This document shows, piece by piece, positions 7,131-16,885 of a stretch of DNA of 64,000 nucleotides. The notes under the pieces were generated by a model, which ran no database searches, was not told the origin of the DNA, and saw nothing but the letters and a program-made list of their open reading frames with translations. The DNA lies in assembly GCA_017506895.1 (NCBI GenBank), contig JAFWBV010000007.1, positions 1 through 64,000 on the forward strand. Direction: 5' to 3'. The DNA is from Candidatus Saccharimonadota bacterium (GTDB taxonomy: Bacteria; Patescibacteriota; Saccharimonadia; Saccharimonadales; Saccharimonadaceae). Each line of letters starts with the position of its first letter. Position 1 is the stretch's first letter. Position numbers and translations under genes: made by a program.

Positions 7131-8957
7131 TTATTGCTGCTTTTTCTGCGCTGGATTTGTCGTAATCAGACTCTCTTCAGTCTCGGAAGCAATTATCTGG
7201 ATGTGCACATGGTTCTGCCCCGCAAAGAACAAACCTTGTCCCACCGGAAAATTAGATAATCGCCTTTTCTCTTCTTCAGTTAGTTTAAATACATCCGATA
7301 ATACATCTACTGCTGATGCTGATTGTTTTAACAAAAGTTGCATTGATGAGTTAGCTACAATCGCTCGACCCATCTTCGTGCCCATAAAATCTTCTACGTC
7401 TTGAGTAATCGTCGTTAACCCAAGATAGTATTTACGTGCTCTTTTAGCAAGCGAGAATAAGAAATTCGCCGAATCTTCATAATGCATCAATTGCCACGCC
7501 TCATCTACAATTAGCAAGCGTTTTTTCTGTTCCGCTCTTACAATATTCCAAATGTGAGACAAAACAATATACATCGCAACTGGCCTTAGCTCATCTTCCA
7601 AGTCACGAATATTAAACACCACCATTTGATTATTTATATCAATATTTGACTGCTGTGAAAAAATCCCTGCGAAAGTCCCTGTTGTATATTTACGAAGTCT
7701 TTGTGCTAAATTCGGTCCAGAACCATCCATATGTAATAGTGTGTCATACAAATTTGCTATCGTTGGAGGTGTTGATTGATGAGTTAGAGGATCCGAAGTA
7801 ATACCTGCTCTAGCATATGTATCAATCAAAGCCTGGTCTAAATCTGCTTCTTCATTTGCATTTAGCGCTGGCACCATTTGACCTGAACCAGTAATTTGAT
7901 TACCACCAAGCATCAACCTGAAAAGCCCGTGTAAAGTTACCAAATTGGCCCTTAAGGCATCATTGGAATCCTCTGAATCCACAACTTTAGGCAAATCAAA
8001 TGGGTTAATTCTCACATCCGAATTTAGTGATAATCTCACATATGTACCACCAACCGCATCGCAAAGTTTTTGATATTCATTTTCAGGATCAATAATCAGA
8101 ATCTCTGCACCAACCATCATCGAACGCAAAGCCTCTAGTTTTACTGTAAATGACTTACCAGCACCAGATTTAGCAAACACCACCATATTCGCATTTTCAA
8201 GACTAAATCTATCAAATATCACTAAACCATTATTATGCATATTAATGCCATATAATATACCTTTGTCTTGCGTCAAATCTGCAGATGTAAATGGGAATGA
8301 AGTTGATATAGCCCCCGTGTTCATATTACGACGAATCTGCAATTGGTCCATACACTGTGGCATAATCGAGTTCATGCCTTGTTCCTGTTGTGAAGAAGCG
8401 ACTTTTGAAAATATCATTTGCTGACCAAAAATTGTCTCAATTTTCTGTTGAATAAATTTCATTTCATCCAACGAATCCGCCCACAATGTTACATATAATC
8501 CAAAACGGAAAAATCTTTCCGCACCGACCTGTAATTGATCACGCAGCTCTTCAGCATCACTAATTGCTGTCTCTAGTTCCGGATCCCTTACTCTCCCTTT
8601 TTCGGCATTAATGTTTAGTGACGCCTCAAGCTGAGTCACTTTCGTTTTCAAATTTTTCATCACTACAGCAGTTTCTACTGGATAAATATACATAGAAACA
8701 TCAATCACTTCATCCATGTTAATTATCGGTGAAATCCATCCGGTATAGAGACTTCTCGGATAACCATATATATACATAGTCCTTCCATATTTAGTCCCCA
8801 ATCTAAAATAATCCGAATGAATCTCAATCGCAGAAGGCGAAATCAAATCTCTCAAGGTTGTAGTGCCCTGTTCAAACGCCTGCTGTATTTCCGCTGCCTC
8901 CATTGCTTCTGCTTGCGCAGCCATTTCCGCAGGTGTCAATTTCTTCCTTCTAGCCAT
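7131..8957 (-). CDS. VirB4-like T4SS ATPase, C-terminal ATPase component
   Basis: 608 aa. It has a Walker A KSGAGKSF (263-270), a following DPENEY segment, and a Walker B LLIVDEAW (481-488), typical of the VirB4/TraC/TrbE ATPases that power pilus assembly and substrate transfer in type IV secretion. The first ~250 residues correspond to the second half of the VirB4 N-terminal region. The missing first half is encoded by the next gene upstream, which overlaps it by 8 nt, so VirB4 appears split into two proteins. It ends the prgI-virB4N-virB4C operon. No terminator is evident. Confidence 0.9.
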   Translation of the reverse strand: MARRKKLTPAEMAAQAEAMEAAEIQQAFEQGTTTLRDLISPSAIEIHSDYFRLGTKYGRTMYIYGYPRSLYTGWISPIINMDEVIDVSMYIYPVETAVVMKNLKTKVTQLEASLNINAEKGRVRDPELETAISDAEELRDQLQVGAERFFRFGLYVTLWADSLDEMKFIQQKIETIFGQQMIFSKVASSQQEQGMNSIMPQCMDQLQIRRNMNTGAISTSFPFTSADLTQDKGILYGINMHNNGLVIFDRFSLENANMVVFAKSGAGKSFTVKLEALRSMMVGAEILIIDPENEYQKLCDAVGGTYVRLSLNSDVRINPFDLPKVVDSEDSNDALRANLVTLHGLFRLMLGGNQITGSGQMVPALNANEEADLDQALIDTYARAGITSDPLTHQSTPPTIANLYDTLLHMDGSGPNLAQRLRKYTTGTFAGIFSQQSNIDINNQMVVFNIRDLEDELRPVAMYIVLSHIWNIVRAEQKKRLLIVDEAWQLMHYEDSANFLFSLAKRARKYYLGLTTITQDVEDFMGTKMGRAIVANSSMQLLLKQSASAVDVLSDVFKLTEEEKRRLSNFPVGQGLFFAGQNHVHIQIIASETEESLITTNPAQKKQQ

Positions 8958-9840
8958 TATTCTCTCCTTTTTTCACATAAAGCGTTGCTAATCTCGAAAA
9001 ATCCACCAATGGCTCTCTAACTGCCGTATCAGGATTATTAAAGTTATAGTATAATTCCGCCAATTCTTTAGTATTCAATCTGACCGAATGTATACCAATT
9101 TGGAACAAACCAGACGTTACCGTATCTACTCTATTTGTCAACTCCGACAAAGCCTTATCATATGTCGCTCGATCAATTCGTGTCACTTCTGGCGTTTTAG
9201 TTTTTGAAAACGATTTAAAAAAGTTTTTTGTTTGCATTAATAGTTTCTCTGCGTCTACCGAAGAATAATAAGGTATCACAATGAAAAATGATTTATCCAT
9301 GATATTTGCTTCTTGCGACAAAACATCAATAAAGTTTATGTAATCATCCATTAAAACACCAAGCAACATATTATCGTTATTCCGCCTTATTTCAGACAGT
9401 CTTTCAATATATGGGCCAATATCAACTTTTTGTGATCTCACTAATATTTGAATATTAAACTTCAAAGAATTCAAGAAATTTTGGTAAGAATACTCGACAC
9501 CTTCTCGTTCTACATCAGACATCAAATCGAAATTAATCGATTTACAAGCCACAACTGCACGAAAAGAACCATCTTTCATTATTACGACATTATCTCTAAG
9601 CTCCGATATTAATAAAGTAGACTGCGTAGATGTTGGAACATCTTTATTAGGTGAAACTGGAGAAATCTGATTAGCCGTCATTGCTGCTGAACCTAAAGCA
9701 GAAACATTTGCCATATTGCCATTCATCATATTCGGTTGCGCCATCCCTGCCTGCACGTTGTTCTGATCCGGCAAAATCATCTGCGGTCCTTGCTGAACCT
9801 GCATATTTTGCCCCACATTTTGATTACCTTGCTGATCCAT
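8950..9840 (-). CDS. VirB4/TraC N-terminal domain protein (split VirB4)
   Basis: 296 aa. The first ~80 residues are Gln/Asn/Met-rich and low in complexity. From about residue 85 the sequence has the pattern of the TraC/VirB4 N-terminal domain (MKDGSFRAVVACKSINFD..., then a FNIQILVRSQKVD strand). There is no Walker motif. It lies directly upstream of the ATPase half with an 8-nt overlap, so the two are probably made in equal amounts and assemble together. The function is inferred from order and weak sequence resemblance. Confidence 0.7.
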   Translation of the reverse strand: MDQQGNQNVGQNMQVQQGPQMILPDQNNVQAGMAQPNMMNGNMANVSALGSAAMTANQISPVSPNKDVPTSTQSTLLISELRDNVVIMKDGSFRAVVACKSINFDLMSDVEREGVEYSYQNFLNSLKFNIQILVRSQKVDIGPYIERLSEIRRNNDNMLLGVLMDDYINFIDVLSQEANIMDKSFFIVIPYYSSVDAEKLLMQTKNFFKSFSKTKTPEVTRIDRATYDKALSELTNRVDTVTSGLFQIGIHSVRLNTKELAELYYNFNNPDTAVREPLVDFSRLATLYVKKGENNG

Positions 9841-9843
9841 ATT

Positions 9844-10773
9844 TTAGTGTAGCGATATAAAAACTTCGCCCTCATCCTTTCTATTATTAATTCGATTAGC
9901 TTCTTTCGCTATCGTCGCCACAGAATATTCAGTATTATTAGCTAATTCTATTATACTAGGTTTTGGATTATTTTCTACCTTTTTCTCATTCGAACCAGAA
10001 TTTACCATATTCACTTTTTCCACTGGTTTCGTTACAACAGGAGAATTAGGTTGCACCACAGCCTGAGAATCAAAATCAGGTTTTTCGCTACTAAACGAAA
10101 ATCCACCACTCGTTTTTTCATCATTTACCAAAAACTCATCTTTATCATTTTTTATCACACGATTCTTTTCCATTGTCACATTCTCATTTTCTTTTATAGC
10201 TTCCTGCATTTCTTTAATCACCTCTCTATGCCGCGCCATTTCATCCTGGACAATTGTGTTTTCGAGACTATCAAAATGGTTGTTTTCAAACATATCAGTC
10301 GTCGCATTAGCTTCCGCAATTAAATCTTCTCGCATGGAGTTCTCGCTCGCGCCCCGTATGGCATAACCTTGGCTATCTACAATATCCGCCAAAAATGAGA
10401 GTCTATGTGTAGCTTCTTCGCTCGAAATGTCTCTTACGCGGTTCTCTTCCACCACTTTTGGAGCAGTAATAAGAATAGTTGATTCTCTCTGCCCAGGCGT
10501 CCATAAACGTGTCCTCGGCTTAAGATAATAAGAAACGATTGCCGCTAGATACGTCTCCATCGGCTGGTCTTTTTTTAGTGGTAAGGCTAAGGCCAAAAAA
10601 AGCAAAGTTGGCACCAACGGAACAATCGCGAGCAAAGGAAAAATCTGAAAAAGCCCAACAGCTAACGCAATCAAACCACCCGCAATCAAAAGATAAACGA
10701 ACTGTCGAAAACTAAACGGCCCGATTAATTTGTCATCCGCCTCAACGTCTTGAGGCACTTTATATTGCGCCAT
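9844..10773 (-). CDS. PrgI-family (VirB3-like) T4SS membrane protein
   Basis: 309 aa from ATG 10773 (MAQYKVPQDVEADDKLIG). Two adjacent membrane helices lie at about residues 25-70, the hallmark of PrgI/VirB3, followed by a long polar cytosolic tail (about 95-309) that is much longer than in typical PrgI. The frame can be extended 2 codons to a TTG, but TATAAT ends 8 nt before the ATG, so I choose the ATG and predict a leaderless message. It heads the prgI-virB4N-virB4C operon; VirB3 proteins work with VirB4 at the inner membrane. Confidence 0.85.
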   Translation of the reverse strand: MAQYKVPQDVEADDKLIGPFSFRQFVYLLIAGGLIALAVGLFQIFPLLAIVPLVPTLLFLALALPLKKDQPMETYLAAIVSYYLKPRTRLWTPGQRESTILITAPKVVEENRVRDISSEEATHRLSFLADIVDSQGYAIRGASENSMREDLIAEANATTDMFENNHFDSLENTIVQDEMARHREVIKEMQEAIKENENVTMEKNRVIKNDKDEFLVNDEKTSGGFSFSSEKPDFDSQAVVQPNSPVVTKPVEKVNMVNSGSNEKKVENNPKPSIIELANNTEYSVATIAKEANRINNRKDEGEVFISLH

Positions 10774-10781
10774 ATGCAACT

Positions 10782-10787
10782 ATTATA
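10782..10787 (-). promoter_or_regulatory. -10 box of the prgI-virB4 operon
   Basis: TATAAT on the minus strand, 8 nt before the prgI ATG, inside the 50-nt gap after the virB6-like gene. It gives the operon its own leaderless start, separate from virB6. Confidence 0.65.
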
Positions 10788-10823
10788 ACATGTTTTTAAA
10801 AACATTAACGCAATTCGCCATCG

Positions 10824-13800
10824 TTAGTCACTACCAAAGAACGTCCGAATAATGGCGCGGTATAATTGCGAAACATCTGTGTATTGCGACAATCCTTCTG
10901 CAAATCTTTCCAAAATAACTCTCAAATCTCCCATCTCTGCCGAAGAGCTAAGTATATCTCTTGCTTCATTCCAGAATTCTTCCACATTAAGTCTCCTTGC
11001 CCCTCTGTAGTTTTCAAAGATCTCTCGAATTCTTTCTCTAGTATCATTGTAAATACCTCCATCCGATGTCTCGCCATCCGTATCATCCCCAATCAATATA
11101 CCTTCGTTTTCATCATCAGGTTCTTCACGTCGTCTCGTCCGTCTATTCCCTTCACCATTAGGGAAATAATAATCATATAGCTCTTCTGGACCAAGCATTT
11201 GGCTAAGCATCTCTTTCGAATCACCTTGGTAGCCTCGCTTCATTTGTTTTGCATAAGTCTTAAGCGCTTCTTCTTTGAAAGATTCCCTAAATCTCTTCTT
11301 TATCGCGTCTTGCTTCTCTCTTAAGAAATTCTTATAACTACCAGCGGAATTCTCATCACCATCTGTAAATTGCCTTCTGTCAAATTCTTCCAGACGTTCC
11401 AAATCCACCACCTCTTTCCCTTCATCATTTATATACAACACTTCATCAAGCAAGGCATATTGCGATCTAATAGCCTGCAACATATCAGTTTTACTTCTCG
11501 CAATCTGATTAGCAACATGCCCACCAAGGAATTTCTTCACCAAATTTCGGAATCTTATAACGGCCTCTCCCTTCTGTTCGATAGTTGGATTAATTTCATC
11601 ACCAAAGATATATTTCCAGTCAAACTTACCATCTTTACCAATTCCAGTCAGATCCTTCGAAAATGCCATTATTTGTTCACCCCCACTCAAATACGAGAAT
11701 TGGTCACTAATAATATTTGCCAGAGTCGCATCATAAAGATTATCCATATTGTCAAAGTATCTTTTGACACTGAAGTTCTGCGACAAATTACCATCCGAAT
11801 CAAGTTCATATGACGCTGCTCTAACCCCTTCTCTCTGAGACTTATATGCTGTTCGCTCTACCCTTGCATACGAAGTACCAGGCAGCAATTCTCGCATACC
11901 TCTTGTCTTTTTCGTTATGATATTGCCATCTTCATCATGTGCCACATTACCATTCTCATCATGCTCAACATATTCACTATTAACGTATTCCCACCATGAC
12001 ACATCTCTTCTCTTTCGACGTTTTTCCGGATCATTTTCATTATATAACGCTGCCGTCTGCATATTAATGTATTTACCAAATCGGCGCAATGCTGGGTCAT
12101 TGTCTTTCACGTCAAACATCGCAAAATTAGCAATCGCCTGTGAAGCATAAGTTCCTAATTCAATCTTCCCAGAACTGTTAAGAATACCCATTATATCGTG
12201 CTCTAACTCTCTTGCCACCAAATCTGTATCACCACGTATATTTAAAACACGTAACCCGCCAATAATAGCATCAATATTCTTAGCAGCATCTCTACTATTC
12301 ACCAAATCTTTAATATGATCTGCGACGTTTTGGGTAGCTGGAGTCAAATCTGACGCAGCCTGAAACTTATTTTGTCGAATTTGCGCTTGCGCACGTGCTG
12401 TACTTGCTGCATCTGCAAGAGCCGTCTGAACTCCATCATCTCTTCCTTGCATTATCGCTTTCCACCGCTCATAGCGCAAAACATTGTCAGGATTTTCAAG
12501 CAACCCAGGATGCATTTGATGTCTCGTATTGCCTTCCAAAAGAGCCCTTCGATCATCATCTGCGTTTTTAGCATTCAACGCTCTCTCCAAGAAACCTTTT
12601 GCATTATTATATTCAATCTCAGCACCACGCGCCAACTCAACCTTAAGATCATCTGCCGCGTCTGTATTAGCTTTATCTAGCGCAGCTATACGTTCATCAT
12701 ACGTCGCCCCACTTTTAATTGATGATGAAAAAACACCTTCTGAATTAAACAAATCACTTCTTATTCCAGCAATTGTCCTTCTATACGTCGCATCATGGTC
12801 ACCAAAACCACTCTCTAAATTATTTTTATGCAATTGCGAAAACTGCGAATAACGCGTAGTAAGGGCCTGTCTATCATATCTTTTCTGTCCCCGTTTTGAA
12901 AGTCGTCCATCTGCATCATAATCCAAAGCATCACTCTTAGCTGTATATTTAGCCTTCAAGTGCTGATTAATTGACTCTATTTCATTATCTCGGCTAGTCT
13001 TACGATAAGCCAAAAAATTCATCAATCTCGCCGATGGCGTTCTATTTCGTTCAAGGAACCTAGCTCGTGTCAATTGTCTATGCGATTCTGCCCAAGCTCT
13101 GTTGGTAGCAAGTGGTCCAGCTGCCAACGAATGAATCTTCGCGTTGATGTTTGCAAGAAAAGTTCCACTCATCTTCATCAAAGACCACGAGAAGAACAAC
13201 GGGAAAATCTGTACCGCTACACCAAGCAGCAAGCCAAATCCATCTTTTGCACTCGCAATAATTGCAAATCCAGCCAAATTCGATGCTCCAAACAATAGTG
13301 AGAACATTGGATAGAATATCAACATCTTCTTCAACAATTCTTTCCATTTCTTAAACAAGTCTTCCGTATTAGGCAAAATTGATGCCACAATTGCAAGCGG
13401 CGAAATCATAATCAAAAGCGCTACAACTGCCTGACGTAAAGCAATCGTGATTAACCCAGCCACCACTGAAACAAGTGCTCCAAGCACCACCGGAATCAAC
13501 ATCCAAATTGCACCACTTTCAAAGGCAATCGCCCCTGCACCAATCGCAAGTGCCGTTCCGCCAGCCAATGAACTATACATTCCGGCATTCATCACTGCAA
13601 TTTCATCTGGCACATCTGCCATAACATCAACATTAGCCGTGTTTACCGCAATCACATGTTCTTCTACTGCCGTAAACACACCACGTAATCCATTTCCAAC
13701 GATATTAGATAAATCAACTGCAAAAGTACAAATCAAAAAGCTTAAATTCACCATAATCGCCGCAACAATTAGCTTAGGTAAAGCCTTCTTTAATCCATAA

Positions 13801-14360
13801 TTTGTTATCCCATATCCAGTAATTTGTGAATAAATCACCACTAGCAAAAAGATAATAAATACTATATTCGTTAAGCCCTGACAATATTGCCAAATTACAA
13901 GAATTGGCGAACCCTCTTCCATCGAAATAGGCTCAATCTCCAATATGCTTTGGATTCTGTCATATAACCAGTCAACTGCCTCTGCAATCTTTCCAGTAGT
14001 AGGACACACTAGCCACCCAATTGAACCTAAACTCTGCTGACAACCAGCTTCAATCTGTTCTGAAGAAGCAGATAACACACCCTTCCTCTCTCCAGAATTG
14101 TTAGAATTAGACTCCGTTCCACTCTCTTGATTAGTTTCAGAACTAGATTCAGTTTCTATGCCAAGATTTCTCAGCTTCTCTTCCTCGCTGATATCATCAA
14201 CTACGGTTTGAGTAGTTTCACTCGTTGAACTATCTTCCGGCTCTGCATATACAGAACTTACCGGTAGACCAATCACCCCAAGTAAAGTTAGTACAATAGC
14301 AAAAAATAGGCCAAAAATCTTTCCCTTTAAACCAAGTTTTAATCTCTTTTTTACTATCAT
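10824..14360 (-). CDS. VirB6/TrbL-like giant T4SS membrane protein
   Basis: 1178 aa. An N-terminal signal-like helix ends near AYA-E (about residue 40); then comes a Ser/Thr-rich stretch, a cluster of about 6-8 membrane helices (about 150-410) and a long hydrophilic, charged C-terminal region (about 420-1178). VirB6/TrbL proteins form part of the inner-membrane channel; extended VirB6 with large soluble tails occur in several lineages. Family assignment rests on topology and on the PrgI/VirB4 context, not on a clear signature. A near-perfect promoter and a 5' hairpin lie upstream. The ribosome-binding site GGGAGG is about 11 nt from the ATG. Confidence 0.75.
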   Translation of the reverse strand: MIVKKRLKLGLKGKIFGLFFAIVLTLLGVIGLPVSSVYAEPEDSSTSETTQTVVDDISEEEKLRNLGIETESSSETNQESGTESNSNNSGERKGVLSASSEQIEAGCQQSLGSIGWLVCPTTGKIAEAVDWLYDRIQSILEIEPISMEEGSPILVIWQYCQGLTNIVFIIFLLVVIYSQITGYGITNYGLKKALPKLIVAAIMVNLSFLICTFAVDLSNIVGNGLRGVFTAVEEHVIAVNTANVDVMADVPDEIAVMNAGMYSSLAGGTALAIGAGAIAFESGAIWMLIPVVLGALVSVVAGLITIALRQAVVALLIMISPLAIVASILPNTEDLFKKWKELLKKMLIFYPMFSLLFGASNLAGFAIIASAKDGFGLLLGVAVQIFPLFFSWSLMKMSGTFLANINAKIHSLAAGPLATNRAWAESHRQLTRARFLERNRTPSARLMNFLAYRKTSRDNEIESINQHLKAKYTAKSDALDYDADGRLSKRGQKRYDRQALTTRYSQFSQLHKNNLESGFGDHDATYRRTIAGIRSDLFNSEGVFSSSIKSGATYDERIAALDKANTDAADDLKVELARGAEIEYNNAKGFLERALNAKNADDDRRALLEGNTRHQMHPGLLENPDNVLRYERWKAIMQGRDDGVQTALADAASTARAQAQIRQNKFQAASDLTPATQNVADHIKDLVNSRDAAKNIDAIIGGLRVLNIRGDTDLVARELEHDIMGILNSSGKIELGTYASQAIANFAMFDVKDNDPALRRFGKYINMQTAALYNENDPEKRRKRRDVSWWEYVNSEYVEHDENGNVAHDEDGNIITKKTRGMRELLPGTSYARVERTAYKSQREGVRAASYELDSDGNLSQNFSVKRYFDNMDNLYDATLANIISDQFSYLSGGEQIMAFSKDLTGIGKDGKFDWKYIFGDEINPTIEQKGEAVIRFRNLVKKFLGGHVANQIARSKTDMLQAIRSQYALLDEVLYINDEGKEVVDLERLEEFDRRQFTDGDENSAGSYKNFLREKQDAIKKRFRESFKEEALKTYAKQMKRGYQGDSKEMLSQMLGPEELYDYYFPNGEGNRRTRRREEPDDENEGILIGDDTDGETSDGGIYNDTRERIREIFENYRGARRLNVEEFWNEARDILSSSAEMGDLRVILERFAEGLSQYTDVSQLYRAIIRTFFGSD

Positions 14361-14368
14361 AGTAGAAC

Positions 14369-14389
14369 ACGCCTCCCTTTTTTAGGCGT
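14369..14389 (-). promoter_or_regulatory. 5'-terminal mRNA hairpin of the virB6-like gene
   Basis: On the minus strand ACGCCT and AGGCGT pair around AAAAAAGGG. The predicted transcript starts at about 14390, so the hairpin would sit at the very 5' end and partly bury the GGGAGG ribosome-binding site. A 5' stem can stabilise mRNA or gate translation. Confidence 0.5.
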
Positions 14390-14395
14390 ACAACA

Positions 14396-14424
14396 ATTAT
14401 AGCACACATAAGCGCTTTTGTCAA
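14396..14424 (-). promoter_or_regulatory. consensus promoter of the virB6-like gene
   Basis: TTGACA (14419-14424), an exact 17-nt spacer and TATAAT (14396-14401) on the minus strand: both hexamers are full consensus. It is the strongest-looking promoter in the window. Confidence 0.85.
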
Positions 14425-14544
14425 TAATAATTACCCTATATTTTGTATATTGTCAATAAAATGGTAAAGCTTATTTTTAGCTTTGTGCTAATCACGGCAT
14501 ATTGGTTTTTTCGTCAATCCATGTTATTATATAAATAATTAATC

Positions 14545-15447
14545 ATGGAAACACCAATGAAACATTTTCTCAAAGCATTCATCATACCATTATTTGTTAC
14601 CCCCATTCTATTATGCTCTTTTCTCGTTACTCCTTCCGTTTCAGCAATAATAACTGATTGCGATAGTCTGAAAGAAAAAGTATTAATAGATGGTGCTACC
14701 CCTGAAGAACGCGATACCTATTTCGCCGAATGTGACGGTTCTCAAAATACCAAGCCAAATTCAGCATCCGGCACCACCCCGTCTTCGGCATCATCTAGCT
14801 TCGTTAGCAGTAGCTGCGGCGATTTTCTTGGCATGCCATCCTGGAATTGCAACGTAACCATTAACACTGGCGACGACGGCGAAAGCCTCAAATCAGGCAT
14901 TTGGACTATCGCTGCCAATATCGCAACCGACATCACAGTCATCGCTGCATATCTAGTTGTTTGCTACATTATATATGGTGGATATCTATATATGTTTTCT
15001 AACGGTGATACCGGCAAAGTTGCCACCGGCAAAAAAGCCATCCATCAAGCCCTACTAGGTTTAGCTATTGTAATCTCAGCAAATGTTATTTTAAACGGAA
15101 TTCGCATCGGTTTAGGCGCCGCCAATCTCTCAGAGAACTGTATTGCTAGTGGCGGATGTGTCGAACCCGGCCCAATGGTTACTAGCGCGCTCCAATGGGT
15201 AATTGGTATTGCTGGCGTTATCTCTGCCATCTTTATCGTTATGAGTGGAACTTCCTACATTATGTCTCGTGGCGATCCCAATAAAATACAAACAGCCAAA
15301 CAAACCATTACTTACGCCTTGATCGGTCTCGCTATTGTCGCCCTAGCCGAACTCATCGTAACTTTCGCATCAAATATCATTAATAACGCCAACGATACGG
15401 CATATATTAATCAAAACACTATCTCAAAGGAGTATCATGAAAACTAA
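14545..15447 (+). CDS. VirB2-like pilin protein with two pilin modules
   Basis: 300 aa. It has a signal peptide (about 1-37), then a Ser/Thr-rich Cys-containing stretch, then two copies of the two-helix VirB2/TrbC-like module: one around YIIYGGYLYMFSNGDTGKV and one around MSGTSYIMSRGDPNKI, each followed by a second helix. The basic loop with GD..K between two helices matches the other VirB2-like genes here. I read it as a tandem fusion of two pilin modules. An ATG at 14557 is the alternative start. It overlaps the next pilin gene by 11 nt; AAGGAG near the end serves that gene. Confidence 0.75.
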   Translation: METPMKHFLKAFIIPLFVTPILLCSFLVTPSVSAIITDCDSLKEKVLIDGATPEERDTYFAECDGSQNTKPNSASGTTPSSASSSFVSSSCGDFLGMPSWNCNVTINTGDDGESLKSGIWTIAANIATDITVIAAYLVVCYIIYGGYLYMFSNGDTGKVATGKKAIHQALLGLAIVISANVILNGIRIGLGAANLSENCIASGGCVEPGPMVTSALQWVIGIAGVISAIFIVMSGTSYIMSRGDPNKIQTAKQTITYALIGLAIVALAELIVTFASNIINNANDTAYINQNTISKEYHEN

Positions 15448-15874
15448 AATCATCACAATTATATTAGCAATTTGCTTTGCTTTTCTCCCAACTACATCTG
15501 TGCTAGCGACGCAGTGTTCGAGCCAAGTTTGTAGTGGTGACTACCCAGAAAGTGTTAAAAGCGCCTGTGGCTGCACGTCTGCCGGAGAAGATAAGCTCCC
15601 TGCAGTTATTACTTCAATTCTTGAAGCCTTCATTGGTGTCGCCGGCCTTGTTGCCGTAATTTTCATCATCATCGGTGGGTACAACTACATGACTTCGTCT
15701 GGCGATACCGCTAAAATTGAAAAAGCCAAAAAAACCATTCTTTACGCCGTCATAGGCTTAGTAGTCTGCGTCTTAGCATTCGCCATAGTCAACTGGGCTA
15801 TTTCTACTTTAGACCAAGGGCCTAAGATTGCTAATATTATCAATGGCTTTCCCATCGCTACAACTATCTCCTAG
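15437..15874 (+). CDS. VirB2-like pilin, secreted
   Basis: 145 aa. A signal peptide ending near VLA (about residue 24) is followed by a Cys-rich mature N-terminus (5 Cys in ~30 residues), then two membrane helices joined by the basic loop YMTSSGDTAKIEKAKK. This is the TrbC/VirB2 pilin layout; VirB2 forms the T4SS pilus. AAGGAG lies 5 nt before the ATG. The overlap with the upstream gene indicates an operon. Confidence 0.8.
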   Translation: MKTKIITIILAICFAFLPTTSVLATQCSSQVCSGDYPESVKSACGCTSAGEDKLPAVITSILEAFIGVAGLVAVIFIIIGGYNYMTSSGDTAKIEKAKKTILYAVIGLVVCVLAFAIVNWAISTLDQGPKIANIINGFPIATTIS

Positions 15875-15957
15875 ACAAATTCGTGCATTGCAAAATATCT
15901 ATTGATTTTTTCTAATAATCGTTATAAAATATTATTAAATTAACAAAAGGACAAAGA

Positions 15958-16269
15958 ATGAAAGAAATAATTACAAAGTTAGCAGAAAGCGTCACTGTAG
16001 ATAAATTGCCAGACAAAGTAGGTGATCAAGGCAATACATTGGTTAATAATGTTACTGCAATCATTAATGCAGTAATTGGCGTGCTAGGCCTAGTTTGTGT
16101 AGTTGTTATGATTATCGGTGGTGTTAACTATATGACTTCATCTGGTGATGCCGCCAAAGTTAAAAAAGCCAAAGACACCATTCTTTATGGTCTCATTGGT
16201 CTTGTAGTCTGCGTCCTTGCTTTCGCCCTTGTCAACTTTGTTATTGTAAACATCCTTGGCGGTAATTAA
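15958..16269 (+). CDS. VirB2-like pilin, no cleavable signal peptide
   Basis: 103 aa. Two helices flank YMTSSGDAAKVKKAKD, nearly the same as in the preceding pilin, but the first ~30 residues are amphipathic and polar and show no signal peptide. An AAAGGA ribosome-binding site precedes the ATG, and a TATAAA-like -10 lies in the 83-nt gap, so it may be transcribed on its own. A strong terminator begins at its stop codon. Confidence 0.8.
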   Translation: MKEIITKLAESVTVDKLPDKVGDQGNTLVNNVTAIINAVIGVLGLVCVVVMIIGGVNYMTSSGDAAKVKKAKDTILYGLIGLVVCVLAFALVNFVIVNILGGN

Positions 16270-16295
16270 AAAATACCCCTTCGGGGGTATTTTTT
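16268..16295. terminator. bidirectional terminator between pilin and hsp20
   Basis: AAATACCCC-TTCG-GGGGTATTT with T-runs on both sides. It serves the convergent pilin and hsp20 genes. Confidence 0.9.
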
Positions 16296-16308
16296 TTATA
16301 CGCTGATT

Positions 16309-16821
16309 TTATTGAATTGCAATCTTCTTAGGTTGTTCAGTCTTTTCCTTCTCAAAAGTAATAGTAAGAACACCATCTTTAAGTTCAGCTTTTACGCTGT
16401 TTTCGTCTTCACGTACCTGCACAGGAAGGGCGATCGTTCTTGAAAATTCACCCCAATAGCATTCTTGAATATGCCATCTAGTGGTTTGTTCATCCTCTCC
16501 CCCTGACAAAACACCCGAGATAGTCAAAATATTATCAGAAATACTGACATCGAGATCAGACTTTGAGATGCCAGCGGTTCTAGCTTTGACTACTAATTTA
16601 TCGGCGGTTTCGTAGACATCTACAGCAAGCTGCCCTGGAAAGTCGTCGGTATTTTCCCACTCATCTTCAACTGGTTCGCTGACTTCTTCCTGGGGTACAT
16701 CTTCCAGGGACTCAGTAGGTTCCTCGGTTTCGACCGGAGCGACAAGTTCATCATCGCTTCCTAGGAACGCCGCTGCAAGATCATCTTCCATCAGCAAATC
16801 GTCACTATTTGTACGAGCCAT
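16309..16821 (-). CDS. Hsp20 small heat-shock protein
   Basis: 170 aa. An acidic, Pro/Ser-containing N-terminal extension (about 1-60, rich in Asp/Glu) is followed by an alpha-crystallin domain (about 62-165) with LAVDVYETADKLVV, the GISKSDLDVSI..LTI strand pair and the conserved GVLTITF near the end. It binds unfolding proteins without ATP. GGAGG lies 5 nt before the ATG and TATAAT further up, so it is a normal leadered gene. No CIRCE is seen. The acidic extension replaces the usual hydrophobic N-terminus. Confidence 0.93.
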   Translation of the reverse strand: MARTNSDDLLMEDDLAAAFLGSDDELVAPVETEEPTESLEDVPQEEVSEPVEDEWENTDDFPGQLAVDVYETADKLVVKARTAGISKSDLDVSISDNILTISGVLSGGEDEQTTRWHIQECYWGEFSRTIALPVQVREDENSVKAELKDGVLTITFEKEKTEQPKKIAIQ

Positions 16822-16885
16822 ATTTCCTCCACTTATATTGTTATGCTTTATTATATATTAGTTCCATAGTAAAATCAAGATAATC

